Position numbers and translations under genes: made by a program | In this document: in pieces, positions 7,525 through 14,153 of the stretch | Position numbering within the stretch: the stretch's first letter is position 1 | How the letters are laid out: every line of letters begins with the position of its first letter | Assembly (NCBI GenBank): GCA_031284385.1 | Contig: JAISZZ010000163.1 | Location: 1-16,992 of the forward strand | Direction: 5' to 3' | Origin: Treponema sp. | GTDB taxonomy: Bacteria; Spirochaetota; Spirochaetia; Treponematales; Breznakiellaceae | DNA length: 16,992 bases | Notes under the pieces: model-generated | The model's input: the letters and a program-made list of their open reading frames with translations, nothing else | Databases searched by the model: none | What the model was told of the DNA's origin: nothing

Positions 7525-7553
7525 TTGACAGGAAAAAAGAATGTTTGTACATT
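7525..7553 (+). promoter_or_regulatory. Sigma-70-type promoter of the metal-efflux operon
   Basis: The -35 box TTGACA (7525-7530) is a perfect consensus. A 17-bp spacer leads to TACATT (7548-7553), which matches 4 of 6 bases of TATAAT. Transcription should start near 7560. This rules out the upstream in-frame ATG at 7541 as the repressor start and leaves a leader of about 25 nt carrying the Shine-Dalgarno site. Confidence 0.75.
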
Positions 7554-7570
7554 TGAATATATGTTCAACT
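7551..7570 (+). promoter_or_regulatory. ArsR/CadC-type operator overlapping the -10 region
   Basis: An inverted repeat TTGAA-N6-TTCAA (7553-7557 and 7564-7568) with a TATATG centre. The AT-rich half-sites and 16-bp perfect core resemble SmtB/CadC-family operators. It covers the end of the -10 box and the predicted start site, so bound repressor would block RNA polymerase. The assignment rests on position and symmetry. Confidence 0.75.
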
Positions 7571-7585
7571 GATGAAGGAGAGTTT

Positions 7586-7939
7586 ATGGTCGAGACTGAA
7601 GTTTGCGAATGTACCGTGATACACGAAGAAGTTATCGCAAAAGTGAAAAAACAGATACCGGACGAGGAGGTAATGCTCGATTTGGCCGATCTGTTCAAGA
7701 TGTTTGCCGATTCCACCCGCATAAAGATAATCTGCGCTTTGCTGGAGGCGGAAATGTGCGTCTGCGATATTTCGGCGCTGCTGGGAATGACAAAGTCATC
7801 AATATCGCATCAACTTCGCCTGCTGCGGCAGACAAAACTGGTAAAGAACAGGCGGGACGGGAAAATCGTTTACTATTCACTCGATGATGACCATATAAAA
7901 GACATCCTTGACAAAGGACTATCGCATATTCGCGAGTAG
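7586..7939 (+). CDS. cadC: CadC/SmtB-family metal-responsive repressor
   Basis: A 117-residue winged-helix ArsR-family repressor. The ATG at 7586 is chosen because AAGGAG (7575-7580) sits 5 nt upstream and the mapped-by-motif promoter starts transcription downstream of the alternative ATG at 7541. With this start, the metal ligands fall at the same numbers as in plasmid pI258 CadC: C7, C58 and C60 (EMCVCDIS) for the alpha3N soft-metal site, and D101, H103, H114 and E117 for the alpha5 zinc site. The second N-terminal Cys is at 9 (CEC), where CadC has it at 11. The recognition helix is about 69-82 (TKSSISHQLRLLRQ). It should repress its own operon and be released by Cd, Pb or Zn. The efflux ATPase follows after 8 bp. 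Confidence 0.92.
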   Translation: MVETEVCECTVIHEEVIAKVKKQIPDEEVMLDLADLFKMFADSTRIKIICALLEAEMCVCDISALLGMTKSSISHQLRLLRQTKLVKNRRDGKIVYYSLDDDHIKDILDKGLSHIRE

Positions 7940-7947
7940 GAGGAATT

Positions 7948-10008
7948 ATGAAAAATGCGGTAAATGCCGTAAACAAAGACCTCGCGCCGCAGGCATCCGC
8001 GTTGGCAGCGGAGAAAACTTGTTGCTGCGAGCATTGCGCCGCCGTTCAACAGACTTTGGCTGCGGGCGGTGAAAATCAGAATGACAGCGGAAAAATATAT
8101 TTTTTCCCGCGCATGATAGCCGGTTCAGTTTTTTTTGTACTGGGATTGCTGCTTGAAACGGGTGTTTTTGACATAAAACTGCCGGGGAATATTTTTTCGC
8201 CGGTACTTATATTCTGCCTGGCGGGGTACATACTGGTAGGCGCAGATGTTGTGCTGCGGTCGGTAAAAAACATCAGCCGCGGGCAGGTATTTGACGAAAA
8301 TTTTTTGATGACAATAGCGACATTCGGGGCGTTTGCAATAGGCGAGTACCCGGAAGCGGTCGCAGTTATGCTGTTCTATCAGGTTGGCGAGGCGTTTCAG
8401 GAAGGCGCGGTGCGGCGCTCCCGTTCCTCGATAGCGGCGTTGATGGATATACGCCCGGATTACGCTAATCTAAAAGAGGGAAATGAAATTCGCGTTGTTT
8501 CGCCGAATGATGTGACGATTGGCAGTTTGATTGTCGTTAAACCGGGTGAAAAGATACCGCTTGACGGCGTTGTGATTGAAGGCGAGGCGTCGATAGATAC
8601 TTCCGCGCTTACAGGCGAAAGCGCGCCGCGTGATGTGGAGGCGGGCAGCGAAGTGTTGTCAGGCACAATCAACAAGAACGGCCTGCTCTCGATTCGGGTT
8701 ACAAAGAGTTCAGGCGAATCGACGGCGGCCAGGATACTCGATATGGTGCAGAACGCGGCGCAAAAGAAGACAAAGGTTGAGCGGTTTATAACCAGATTTG
8801 CCCGCTACTACACGCCGGTTGTCGTCATCGGGGCATTGTTGCTCGCGCTCGTACCGCCGCTCGTTTCAGGCGGCATGGATTTTAGCCGCTGGTTGTACCG
8901 CGCCCTCGTGTTCCTTGTGGTATCCTGCCCCTGCGCGCTCGTTATTTCCGTGCCGTTGAGCTTTTTCGGCGGGATAGGCGGGGCATCCAGACGCGGGATA
9001 CTGATAAAAGGGAGTTCCTATCTTGAGGCATTGAGCAACATTGATACGATAGTGTTTGACAAGACGGGGACGCTGACAAAAGGGATATTTAAGGTCAATA
9101 AAGTTGATTCTGAGGGCGCGTATTCAACGGATGACATTCTTTTTTACGCCGCCCACGCTGAACATTTTTCGAACCATCCGGCGGCCTCCGCGGTCCGCGC
9201 CGCGTTTTCAGGAGAAGTTGACACGTCCATCATCGAGGGACTCGAAGAGATACCGGGGCGCGGCGTTAAGGCGCGGGTAAACGGGAAAACGGTTTTGGCC
9301 GGAAACAGGAAACTGCTGGAGGGCGAGAATATCACGTTTACACGTTACGACGGGAACGGAATCTGCGTATACCTTGCGGTGGACAACAAGGCGGCGGGGC
9401 GCGTGATAATACAGGATGAGGTAAAACCGGACAGCGCCGCCGCCGTTGCCGCGTTAAAGAGGCTGGGAGTAAGGCGGGCGGCAATGTTTACCGGTGACAC
9501 GGCGCGGGAAGGCGAGGCGGTTGCCGCCAAGCTCGGCATAGACGCTGCATTTACCGAACTGCTGCCGGACGAAAAAGTGTTTCAGCTTGAAAAAATCGCC
9601 GGTGAGCGGAATACGGGCGGCAGTCTTGTGTTTGTGGGAGACGGCATAAACGACGCGCCCGTTCTTGCCCGCAGCGATGTGGGGATAGCGATGGGCGCGC
9701 GCGGTACGGACGCGGCGATTGAGGCGGCGGATATTGTGCTGATGACGGACGAACCGGCGAGAATTTGCGACGCTGTGAACATAGCCCGCAAGACGCGCCG
9801 CATCGTAAAACAAAATATCGTGTTCGCGCTCGGTGTAAAGGCACTGATACTTGCGGCGGGCGCAGCCGGCCTAGCCTCGATATGGCTTGCCGTTTTGGGC
9901 GATGTGGGCGTTTGCTTTATCGCAGTACTGAACGCTATGAGGGCGCAAACCGCACAGCGGTTTGAGGGCAGAACTCAGGCTGACCGGTTTAAGGCGGAGG
10001 CGGCGTAG
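7948..10008 (+). CDS. cadA: P1B-2-type Zn/Cd/Pb-exporting ATPase
   Basis: A 686-residue P-type ATPase preceded by TAGGAGGA. Landmarks in order: actuator TGES (222-225), membrane metal site CPC (327-329), phosphorylation site D371 in DKTGTLT, the SNHP nucleotide-site motif (H410), GDGIND (564-569), K631 in the seventh transmembrane helix and D652 in the eighth. The CPC + K + D combination identifies the Zn/Cd/Pb (ZntA/CadA) class, not copper exporters. It pumps divalent metal out of the cytoplasm using ATP. The N-terminus is unusual: instead of a ferredoxin-like heavy-metal domain of about 70 residues with GxxCxxC, there are only about 50 residues with a Cys cluster CCCEHC (25-30). It is co-transcribed with the repressor, and its last 20 bp overlap the end of rsmE on the other strand. 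Confidence 0.93.
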   Translation: MKNAVNAVNKDLAPQASALAAEKTCCCEHCAAVQQTLAAGGENQNDSGKIYFFPRMIAGSVFFVLGLLLETGVFDIKLPGNIFSPVLIFCLAGYILVGADVVLRSVKNISRGQVFDENFLMTIATFGAFAIGEYPEAVAVMLFYQVGEAFQEGAVRRSRSSIAALMDIRPDYANLKEGNEIRVVSPNDVTIGSLIVVKPGEKIPLDGVVIEGEASIDTSALTGESAPRDVEAGSEVLSGTINKNGLLSIRVTKSSGESTAARILDMVQNAAQKKTKVERFITRFARYYTPVVVIGALLLALVPPLVSGGMDFSRWLYRALVFLVVSCPCALVISVPLSFFGGIGGASRRGILIKGSSYLEALSNIDTIVFDKTGTLTKGIFKVNKVDSEGAYSTDDILFYAAHAEHFSNHPAASAVRAAFSGEVDTSIIEGLEEIPGRGVKARVNGKTVLAGNRKLLEGENITFTRYDGNGICVYLAVDNKAAGRVIIQDEVKPDSAAAVAALKRLGVRRAAMFTGDTAREGEAVAAKLGIDAAFTELLPDEKVFQLEKIAGERNTGGSLVFVGDGINDAPVLARSDVGIAMGARGTDAAIEAADIVLMTDEPARICDAVNIARKTRRIVKQNIVFALGVKALILAAGAAGLASIWLAVLGDVGVCFIAVLNAMRAQTAQRFEGRTQADRFKAEAA

Positions 10009-10756
10009 CGGCAAATCGTTTTGCGGTTTCAATAGCGGCTACGGCGGCCACGGCGGCGGTTTCTGTGCGTAAGGCGCGACAGCCAAGCGATAGTCGTTTG
10101 AAGCCGGCTTCACTAAGCATACGCCGCTCTCGCTCTGACCAGCCGCGTTCGGGGCCTATGGCAAGCGTAACTGGTCCGGCGGCGGGCGGCTCATCGCCGA
10201 AAAAGCCGTCCGGATTCACATTGTCGCAGGCGATAAGGTTCATTTCGCCGGACTGTTTGTCTGAATATGCCGCCGTCCGCAACGATTTTTCGAGCCAGTC
10301 TTTTAACGAGAGAAACACATCAAGGCGCGGCAGCATCGTGTCCCGCGCCTGAACCGCCCCTTCAATCAACGCCGTACGCGCCCCCCCGTCCGACAGCAGC
10401 GTTGTTTTAAGATAATTCCTGTCGCCAAGCTCGCAGCCGGTAAGATGTATCGCCTCTACGCCAGTGTTTGAGAGATCGCGTAGCAGACGGCGTGTCTGAA
10501 TCGGGCGTGGAAAGCCTACTACCACCGTTACGGGCAGGCGCGGAGGCGGAAATTCCGTCAAATTCAGCGAAAAAAGCACATCTCCGCCGTCAATAATTTT
10601 CTCGATACGGCCTTTTCCACGTTTTCCCCCAAGAATTCCCGCATCAAATTCGTCTCCCGCCTTCTTATGAAGGGTTTTTACAAGGTGTATGGCGCGGACA
10701 TCCCGTTTTTTCAGCGGCTGTAAAGCCTCGTTCTCTTCAAAAAGTATTAGATTCAC
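9989..10756 (-). CDS. rsmE: RsmE, 16S rRNA m3U1498 methyltransferase
   Basis: 255 residues, minus strand, SPOUT (alpha/beta-knot) methyltransferase. The C-terminal SAM-binding knot is clear: LAIGPERGWSERE (198-210) and LSLGCRALRTETAAVAA (223-239). An N-terminal PUA-like RNA-binding portion with R21...H24...R46 (RAIHLVKTLHKKAGDE, GGKRGKGRIEKI) precedes it. It methylates N3 of U1498 in 16S rRNA of the assembled 30S subunit. The start is GTG at 10756, giving MNLILFEENE; no strong Shine-Dalgarno sequence precedes it. A weak minus-strand promoter may lie around 10773-10803 (TTGATA with a 19-bp spacer to GATACT). The Pro-rich tail (TPPPP) comes from the 20-bp overlap with the convergent ATPase gene. 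Length is close to the usual 240-250. Confidence 0.93.
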   Translation of the reverse strand: MNLILFEENEALQPLKKRDVRAIHLVKTLHKKAGDEFDAGILGGKRGKGRIEKIIDGGDVLFSLNLTEFPPPRLPVTVVVGFPRPIQTRRLLRDLSNTGVEAIHLTGCELGDRNYLKTTLLSDGGARTALIEGAVQARDTMLPRLDVFLSLKDWLEKSLRTAAYSDKQSGEMNLIACDNVNPDGFFGDEPPAAGPVTLAIGPERGWSERERRMLSEAGFKRLSLGCRALRTETAAVAAVAAIETAKRFAATPPPP

Positions 10757-10818
10757 CGGTTTATGCTACTCAAGTATCTTGCAAAAAAAAAGATGTATAT
10801 CAAAACACTAGCAGAGCG

Positions 10819-10845
10819 GCATTGCTTCGCGGCGTTAAGCAATGC
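10819..10845. repeat. 9-bp inverted repeat
   Basis: GCATTGCTT (10819-10827) pairs perfectly with 10837-10845 around a 9-nt loop. No T tract follows on either strand. It shares the 9-mer GCGTTAAGC (10832-10840) with the branched element at 11132-11140. Confidence 0.5.
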
Positions 10846-11006
10846 GAAAAGTCCGGCGGCCACCGTGATGTCCAAAAATAAAACCTGCCGAAAAAGCGGA
10901 TATCCTCATTTGTACCGGCATTCAAATCAATGATATGCAGATTACAATCGTGAAATTAGGCAATAGTCCAGAATACTCCGGCCCGCCGTCATAGAATAAA
11001 CCCATG

Positions 11007-11065
11007 AGGGGGGACGATTTCCATACTCGCTGCGGCACATAGCCGCCCTTTCGTCCGTCCCCCCT
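11007..11065. repeat. Long GC stem enclosing a smaller hairpin
   Basis: AGGGGGGAC (11007-11015) pairs with GTCCCCCCT (11057-11065), 9 bp perfect. Inside, GCGGC (11032-11036) pairs with GCCGC (11042-11046) around ACATA. A second C6 run at 11167-11172 could compete for the same G6 run, which would allow two alternative folds. Confidence 0.55.
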
Positions 11066-11072
11066 GCGCTAC

Positions 11073-11159
11073 ATAACCGCTTATCTTTTGTATGGAGTTT
11101 GCGCCGCAAACTCCTAAAGCTCAACGCTCTAGCGTTAAGCCAAACGCGTAAGCGGTTAT
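11073..11159. ncRNA. Branched (three-way) foldable element, possible small RNA or repeat
   Basis: An 11-bp perfect outer stem (11073-11083 against 11149-11159) encloses two hairpins. The first is 11094-11102 against 11106-11114, 9 bp perfect with a 3-nt loop. The second is 11119-11128 against 11131-11140, nine pairs with one mismatch. Such a closed three-way fold is unlikely by chance. It could be a structured RNA or a palindromic mobile repeat such as a MITE. No promoter was identified for it. Confidence 0.4.
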
Positions 11160-11193
11160 TCCGCTACCCCCCAAATCCGTTGTAACCCAGTAA

Positions 11194-11229
11194 AGTGTCC
11201 GCGAATTACGCAAATAATTCGCGGACGCT
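11194..11229. repeat. 15-bp inverted repeat with 6-nt loop
   Basis: Positions 11194-11208 pair with 11215-11229 with a single G-U pair. The inner 12 bp (GTCCGCGAATTA and complement) are perfect. The loop is CGCAAA. No T tract follows on the plus strand. Confidence 0.6.
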
Positions 11230-11329
11230 ATTCAGTCGTGCCGTGATGCCTAAAAATTTAGCAATGAACCAGAGGCTGAACGAGGCAGTTGGGCGGATAT
11301 TGAAACTAAACCGGGAAAAATGTATGGTG

Positions 11330-11351
11330 AAAAAAACCTCCTGTAAGGAGG
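11330..11351 (-). terminator. Minus-strand terminator-like stem containing SD and anti-SD sequences
   Basis: On the plus strand CCTCCT (11337-11342) pairs with AGGAGG (11346-11351) around GTA. Read on the minus strand, the stem is followed by six or seven T residues, the form of an intrinsic terminator for leftward transcription. No minus-strand gene is visible to its right. The 6-bp stem is short. Confidence 0.4.
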
Positions 11352-11396
11352 ATGGTCAGCCCCGGTGGTATGATTTTAGCTAGGTTTTTGTTTCTG

Positions 11397-11409
11397 CCCC
11401 CCCCCCCCC
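11397..11409. repeat. Homopolymeric tract of 13 C (13 G on the minus strand)
   Basis: Thirteen uninterrupted C residues, then T and CCCC. The tract ends 75 bp before the TPR lipoprotein start and about 40 bp before its predicted -35 box. Runs of this length slip during replication. In Treponema pallidum, poly-G tracts upstream of tpr genes vary in length and alter promoter strength. Confidence 0.8.
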
Positions 11410-11449
11410 TCCCCTTCGGCTAGATTAATTATTAGGCAATGCGGGGGCT

Positions 11450-11477
11450 TTGATTTTTTTTGCGCTTCAACGATAAT
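11450..11477 (+). promoter_or_regulatory. Promoter of the TPR-TraB-purN-purD-GntR run
   Basis: TTGATT (11450-11455), a 16-bp spacer that begins with a T run, and GATAAT (11472-11477), each box matching 4-5 of 6 consensus bases. The -10 box ends only 7 nt before the ATG at 11485, so the predicted transcript would have almost no leader. Confidence 0.5.
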
Positions 11478-11484
11478 TGAAACT

Positions 11485-12930
11485 ATGTATATCATAAAAA
11501 AGCTTTTTGCTGAACCTGGCCGGCTTTTTGTCTGCGGTTTGGTCATGTTTTGCCTGTCATGCGGTTCGGCGCCGGCGGAGCGTGTGCAAAATGCTGTTCC
11601 ACAAACTGCGGAGTCTGTTCCCGTACGTTTTATTGATAAACTTGCCGCCGCGCTTCTGGCAAGTGATATGGATAAGGCGCTCGCTCTTTTTGACGAGTTG
11701 AGCGCGGAAGAGGCGGCAGAGAAACAGAACCTAAGGTTAAAGGCTTCCGTGTTGCTTTCCGCCGGCAAGCTGGACGATGCCCGCGAAATTACAGCCGCTT
11801 TGACAGACGAGGATGGAAATGATGTTGACAGTCTGTTTATCCTTTCAAATATAGAGAGAGCTTCTGGGAATGTTAAGAAACGCAAACTAATTCTTGAAAA
11901 AATCCTGAATATATCTCCTGATTTTACGCCGGCACTTAACGATCTTGGTCAAATTTGTATCGAATCGAAATCGTTGAAACAGGCGGCGGCGTATTTTGAC
12001 CGCGCTCTCGCGGCATCGCCGGACGACATGGGCGCGATGCACGGTAGGGCCAACACTTACCGGATGGAACATAAAAATGACGAGGCGGAAGCGCTTTTTA
12101 ACAAGGCTGTGGAGCTTTACCCGGAGCGCGGCGAGCCTTACAGTGAACGGGGGCGCTTTTATCGTGAAACAGGCAAGCCGAAACAGGCGTTGAGCGATCT
12201 TGATGTGGCGAAGGAAATCGATACTCAAAATTATTGGATTTTCTATGACAGGGGACGCGCCTTGCTGGAAATAGGGAAAAAGGCGGACGCTCTCGAAGAA
12301 TTTGATTATGCGGCTAAGTTGAATCCCGATATTTTCATCTCCTATGTTTACAGTGCGGGTATTCGTGATGAATTGGAGGATATTGAAGGGGCGGGGCGTG
12401 ATTATGAAACGCTGACCCGTCTGTGTCCCGATTACTATTTCGCGTTTGAGGGACTTGGCTCTCAACTGATGAAGCAGAGGCGTTATACCGAAGCCGCCAA
12501 AGCGTTCTATGAGGCCTATAAAAAAGCCCCCAAAGAGTATAATTATGCTATGCTTACGGTGGTCAATATGTTGAAGGGCGGGGGTAAACATCAAGAAATT
12601 AAGCCTTTTATGGAATCCGTTATGAAAAACATAGACCATAATAAGTTAGATTACTATGTTGCGCGTTTATTTTTCGATTTTTCAGGCGATTCCGATGTGG
12701 TTCGCCGCGTAAATCTTGAAAAAAACCCGCGTACAAAGGCGCAAATGCTGTTCTATTTGGGAAATTATTACGATATTCGGGGGAGCGCGATACTTGCAAA
12801 CAAGTTTTTTCAGAAATTTCACGAATTGCAGCGTATGGATCTTGTCGAATGGCGTTTGAATGAATGGATAATCAAAGAGCGCGGCATACAACTTGGCGGC
12901 ATGGACGGCGGCACACATAATAAAGGATAA
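11485..12930 (+). CDS. TPR lipoprotein
   Basis: 481 residues. An N-terminal signal (KKLFAEPGRLFVCGLVMF) leads to the lipobox CLSC, with C26 as the predicted lipid-modified residue, so it is probably membrane-anchored facing the periplasm. From about 83 to 350 the sequence is a run of TPR units of roughly 34 residues. Typical pieces are LNDLGQICIESKSLKQAAAY (151-170), GRANTYRMEHKNDEAEALF (187-205), SERGRFYRETGKPKQALSDL (220-239) and DRGRALLEIGKKADALEEF (255-273). A less regular C-terminal helical part follows (LFYLGNYYDIRGSAILANKF). It likely scaffolds an envelope complex; the partners are not evident. No Shine-Dalgarno sequence precedes the ATG, and the promoter lies right against it, so initiation may be leaderless. 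The next gene starts 1 nt after its stop. Confidence 0.82.
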   Translation: MYIIKKLFAEPGRLFVCGLVMFCLSCGSAPAERVQNAVPQTAESVPVRFIDKLAAALLASDMDKALALFDELSAEEAAEKQNLRLKASVLLSAGKLDDAREITAALTDEDGNDVDSLFILSNIERASGNVKKRKLILEKILNISPDFTPALNDLGQICIESKSLKQAAAYFDRALAASPDDMGAMHGRANTYRMEHKNDEAEALFNKAVELYPERGEPYSERGRFYRETGKPKQALSDLDVAKEIDTQNYWIFYDRGRALLEIGKKADALEEFDYAAKLNPDIFISYVYSAGIRDELEDIEGAGRDYETLTRLCPDYYFAFEGLGSQLMKQRRYTEAAKAFYEAYKKAPKEYNYAMLTVVNMLKGGGKHQEIKPFMESVMKNIDHNKLDYYVARLFFDFSGDSDVVRRVNLEKNPRTKAQMLFYLGNYYDIRGSAILANKFFQKFHELQRMDLVEWRLNEWIIKERGIQLGGMDGGTHNKG

Positions 12931-12931
12931 A

Positions 12932-14140
12932 ATGACTGAAAATAGTGAAAATACTGAAACACGTATAACGCTGCGTTTTGACGGGCGGGAGATAATTCTT
13001 ATTGGCACGGCGCATATTTCAAGAGAAAGCATCGATGAAACGCGCAATGTCATTTTGAGCGAAATGCCGGGCATGGTTTGCATAGAGCTTGACAGCGGGC
13101 GGTTTACCTCGATGACGCAGAAGGATAGCTGGGCAAAACTTGATATTGTCAATGTGATTCGCGAGGGAAAGGGTTTTTTGTTGATTGCGAATCTTGTTTT
13201 GTCCAGTTTTCAGTACAGGCTGGGCTACGAGCTTGGCGTTAAGCCGGGAGAGGAAATGCGGGCGGCGGTTGATACGGCGGTAGAACTCAACATTCCCTAC
13301 TCGTTTTGCGACCGCGAGGTTCAGCAGACATTGCGCCGGGCTTGGTCCAAGTGCGGTTTTTGGAGCAAGTGCAAGCTGCTCGCCGGCCTGCTTTCCAGCG
13401 CGTTTAACACTGAAAAACCTAGCGAGGCGGAGATAGAGAATCTAAAAAAACAGAGTGAGCTTGACGGCATGATGAAGGAACTGTCGGCTTTTCTGCCGGA
13501 AGTAAAAGAAACTCTGATTGATGAGCGGGACCGTTATCTTACGGCGAAGATTTGGGAAAATTCGGCGCAAAGTGTTAACGGTAAAACGATAGCGGTGGTG
13601 GGCGCGGGTCATTTAGAAGGGGTCAAGGCGCATATTGAGTGTATTGCCGCCGGAACTGAAAACATTGACACAGCGAGTCTGGAGGCATCAATTCCTTCGG
13701 GGCCTTTTGGAAAAATTATCTCGTGGATAATCCCTGCCGCAATAGTGGCGCTAATCGCCGCCGGATTTTTTCGCGCCGGCGCGGAACTAAGTTTTGAAAT
13801 GCTGATTAGGTGGGTGCTTTGGAACGGCTCGCTTGCCGCCGCCGGAGCGCTCATCGCGCTTGCTCACCCGCTGGCAATACTGGTATCGTTTATCGGCGCG
13901 CCAATAGGGACGCTGAGTCCGTTTATAGGCGTGGGGCTTTTTTCTGGCGCAACGCAGGCATTGTTACGCCGTCCTCGCATCTCGGATGCGGAAAACCTAA
14001 CGGAAAGTATCACCAGCATAAAGGGGCTTTACAACAACCGCATAACTCACGCATTGCTTGTATTTTTACTGTCTTCCGTAGGCGGCGTGATAGGCAATTT
14101 TATTTCGATACCACGTCTTGCCGGTATTCTTTTTAAGTGA
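12932..14140 (+). CDS. TraB/PrgY-family (TIKI-like) membrane protein
   Basis: 402 residues from the ATG 1 nt after the preceding stop, with AAAGGA a few bases upstream. An in-frame ATG at 12893 lies inside the TPR gene and adds no conserved sequence. Family hallmarks are the two GxxH motifs, GTAH (25-28) and GAGH (224-227), the ELDSGR motif (52-57) and LGYELGVKPGEEM (97-109). The C-terminal third is hydrophobic, with membrane segments near 262-280, 295-318, 318-342 and 373-392, including IGAPIGTLSP. Members of this superfamily include the pheromone-shutdown proteins PrgY/TraB and the Tiki metalloproteases, and the GxxH and Glu residues are thought to bind metal. Its substrate here is unknown. 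Position between an envelope TPR lipoprotein and purN suggests co-transcription, not a purine role. Confidence 0.87.
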   Translation: MTENSENTETRITLRFDGREIILIGTAHISRESIDETRNVILSEMPGMVCIELDSGRFTSMTQKDSWAKLDIVNVIREGKGFLLIANLVLSSFQYRLGYELGVKPGEEMRAAVDTAVELNIPYSFCDREVQQTLRRAWSKCGFWSKCKLLAGLLSSAFNTEKPSEAEIENLKKQSELDGMMKELSAFLPEVKETLIDERDRYLTAKIWENSAQSVNGKTIAVVGAGHLEGVKAHIECIAAGTENIDTASLEASIPSGPFGKIISWIIPAAIVALIAAGFFRAGAELSFEMLIRWVLWNGSLAAAGALIALAHPLAILVSFIGAPIGTLSPFIGVGLFSGATQALLRRPRISDAENLTESITSIKGLYNNRITHALLVFLLSSVGGVIGNFISIPRLAGILFK

Positions 14141-14153
14141 ACGGAGCCGGCTA

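Larger units (their letters stand above)
10757..11484. other. 728-bp gap without a convincing gene, rich in inverted repeats and homopolymers
   Basis: Open frames of 60-62 codons on both strands (10942-11124 minus, 11195-11383 plus) have no ribosome site and no recognised family, and their starts lie inside inverted repeats, so I do not call them genes. The stretch does hold a 9-bp stem at 10819-10845, a long GC stem at 11007-11065, a branched fold at 11073-11159, a 15-bp stem at 11194-11229, a terminator-like stem at 11330-11351, a 13-C run at 11397-11409 and a promoter at 11450-11477. This density is far above the rest of the window. It suggests a structured RNA, a repeat element, or both. 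Confidence 0.6.

Noticed and set aside
7541..7585. Earlier ATG for the CadC-like repressor
   Set aside because: It lies within the promoter/operator upstream of the predicted transcription start and has a poorer ribosome site. The ligand numbering fits the 7586 start.
10942..11124. 60-codon minus-strand frame
   Set aside because: No ribosome site or recognised domain, and it runs through the palindromic element, so its codons are explained by the repeats.
10834..11140. Integron attC-like core motifs: GTTAAGC at 10834-10840 and 11134-11140, and GCTCAAC at 11119-11125, matching GTTRRRY and RYYYAAC
   Set aside because: The paired motifs at 11119-11140 are only 8 nt apart, far too close for an attC site, and no integrase or cassette array is visible. 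attC prediction software on the wider genome would test this.
11195..11383. 62-codon plus-strand frame, with a stretch NQRLNEAVGRILKLNRE faintly like the end of glycoside hydrolase family 3 enzymes
   Set aside because: Its start lies inside a 15-bp inverted repeat, it has no ribosome site, and the resemblance is too short to call even a pseudogene. A protein profile search of this frame would settle it.
11887..12639. Long minus-strand open frame (250 codons) antisense to the TPR lipoprotein
   Set aside because: A shadow frame; the plus strand has clear TPR motifs and a lipobox across the same bases.
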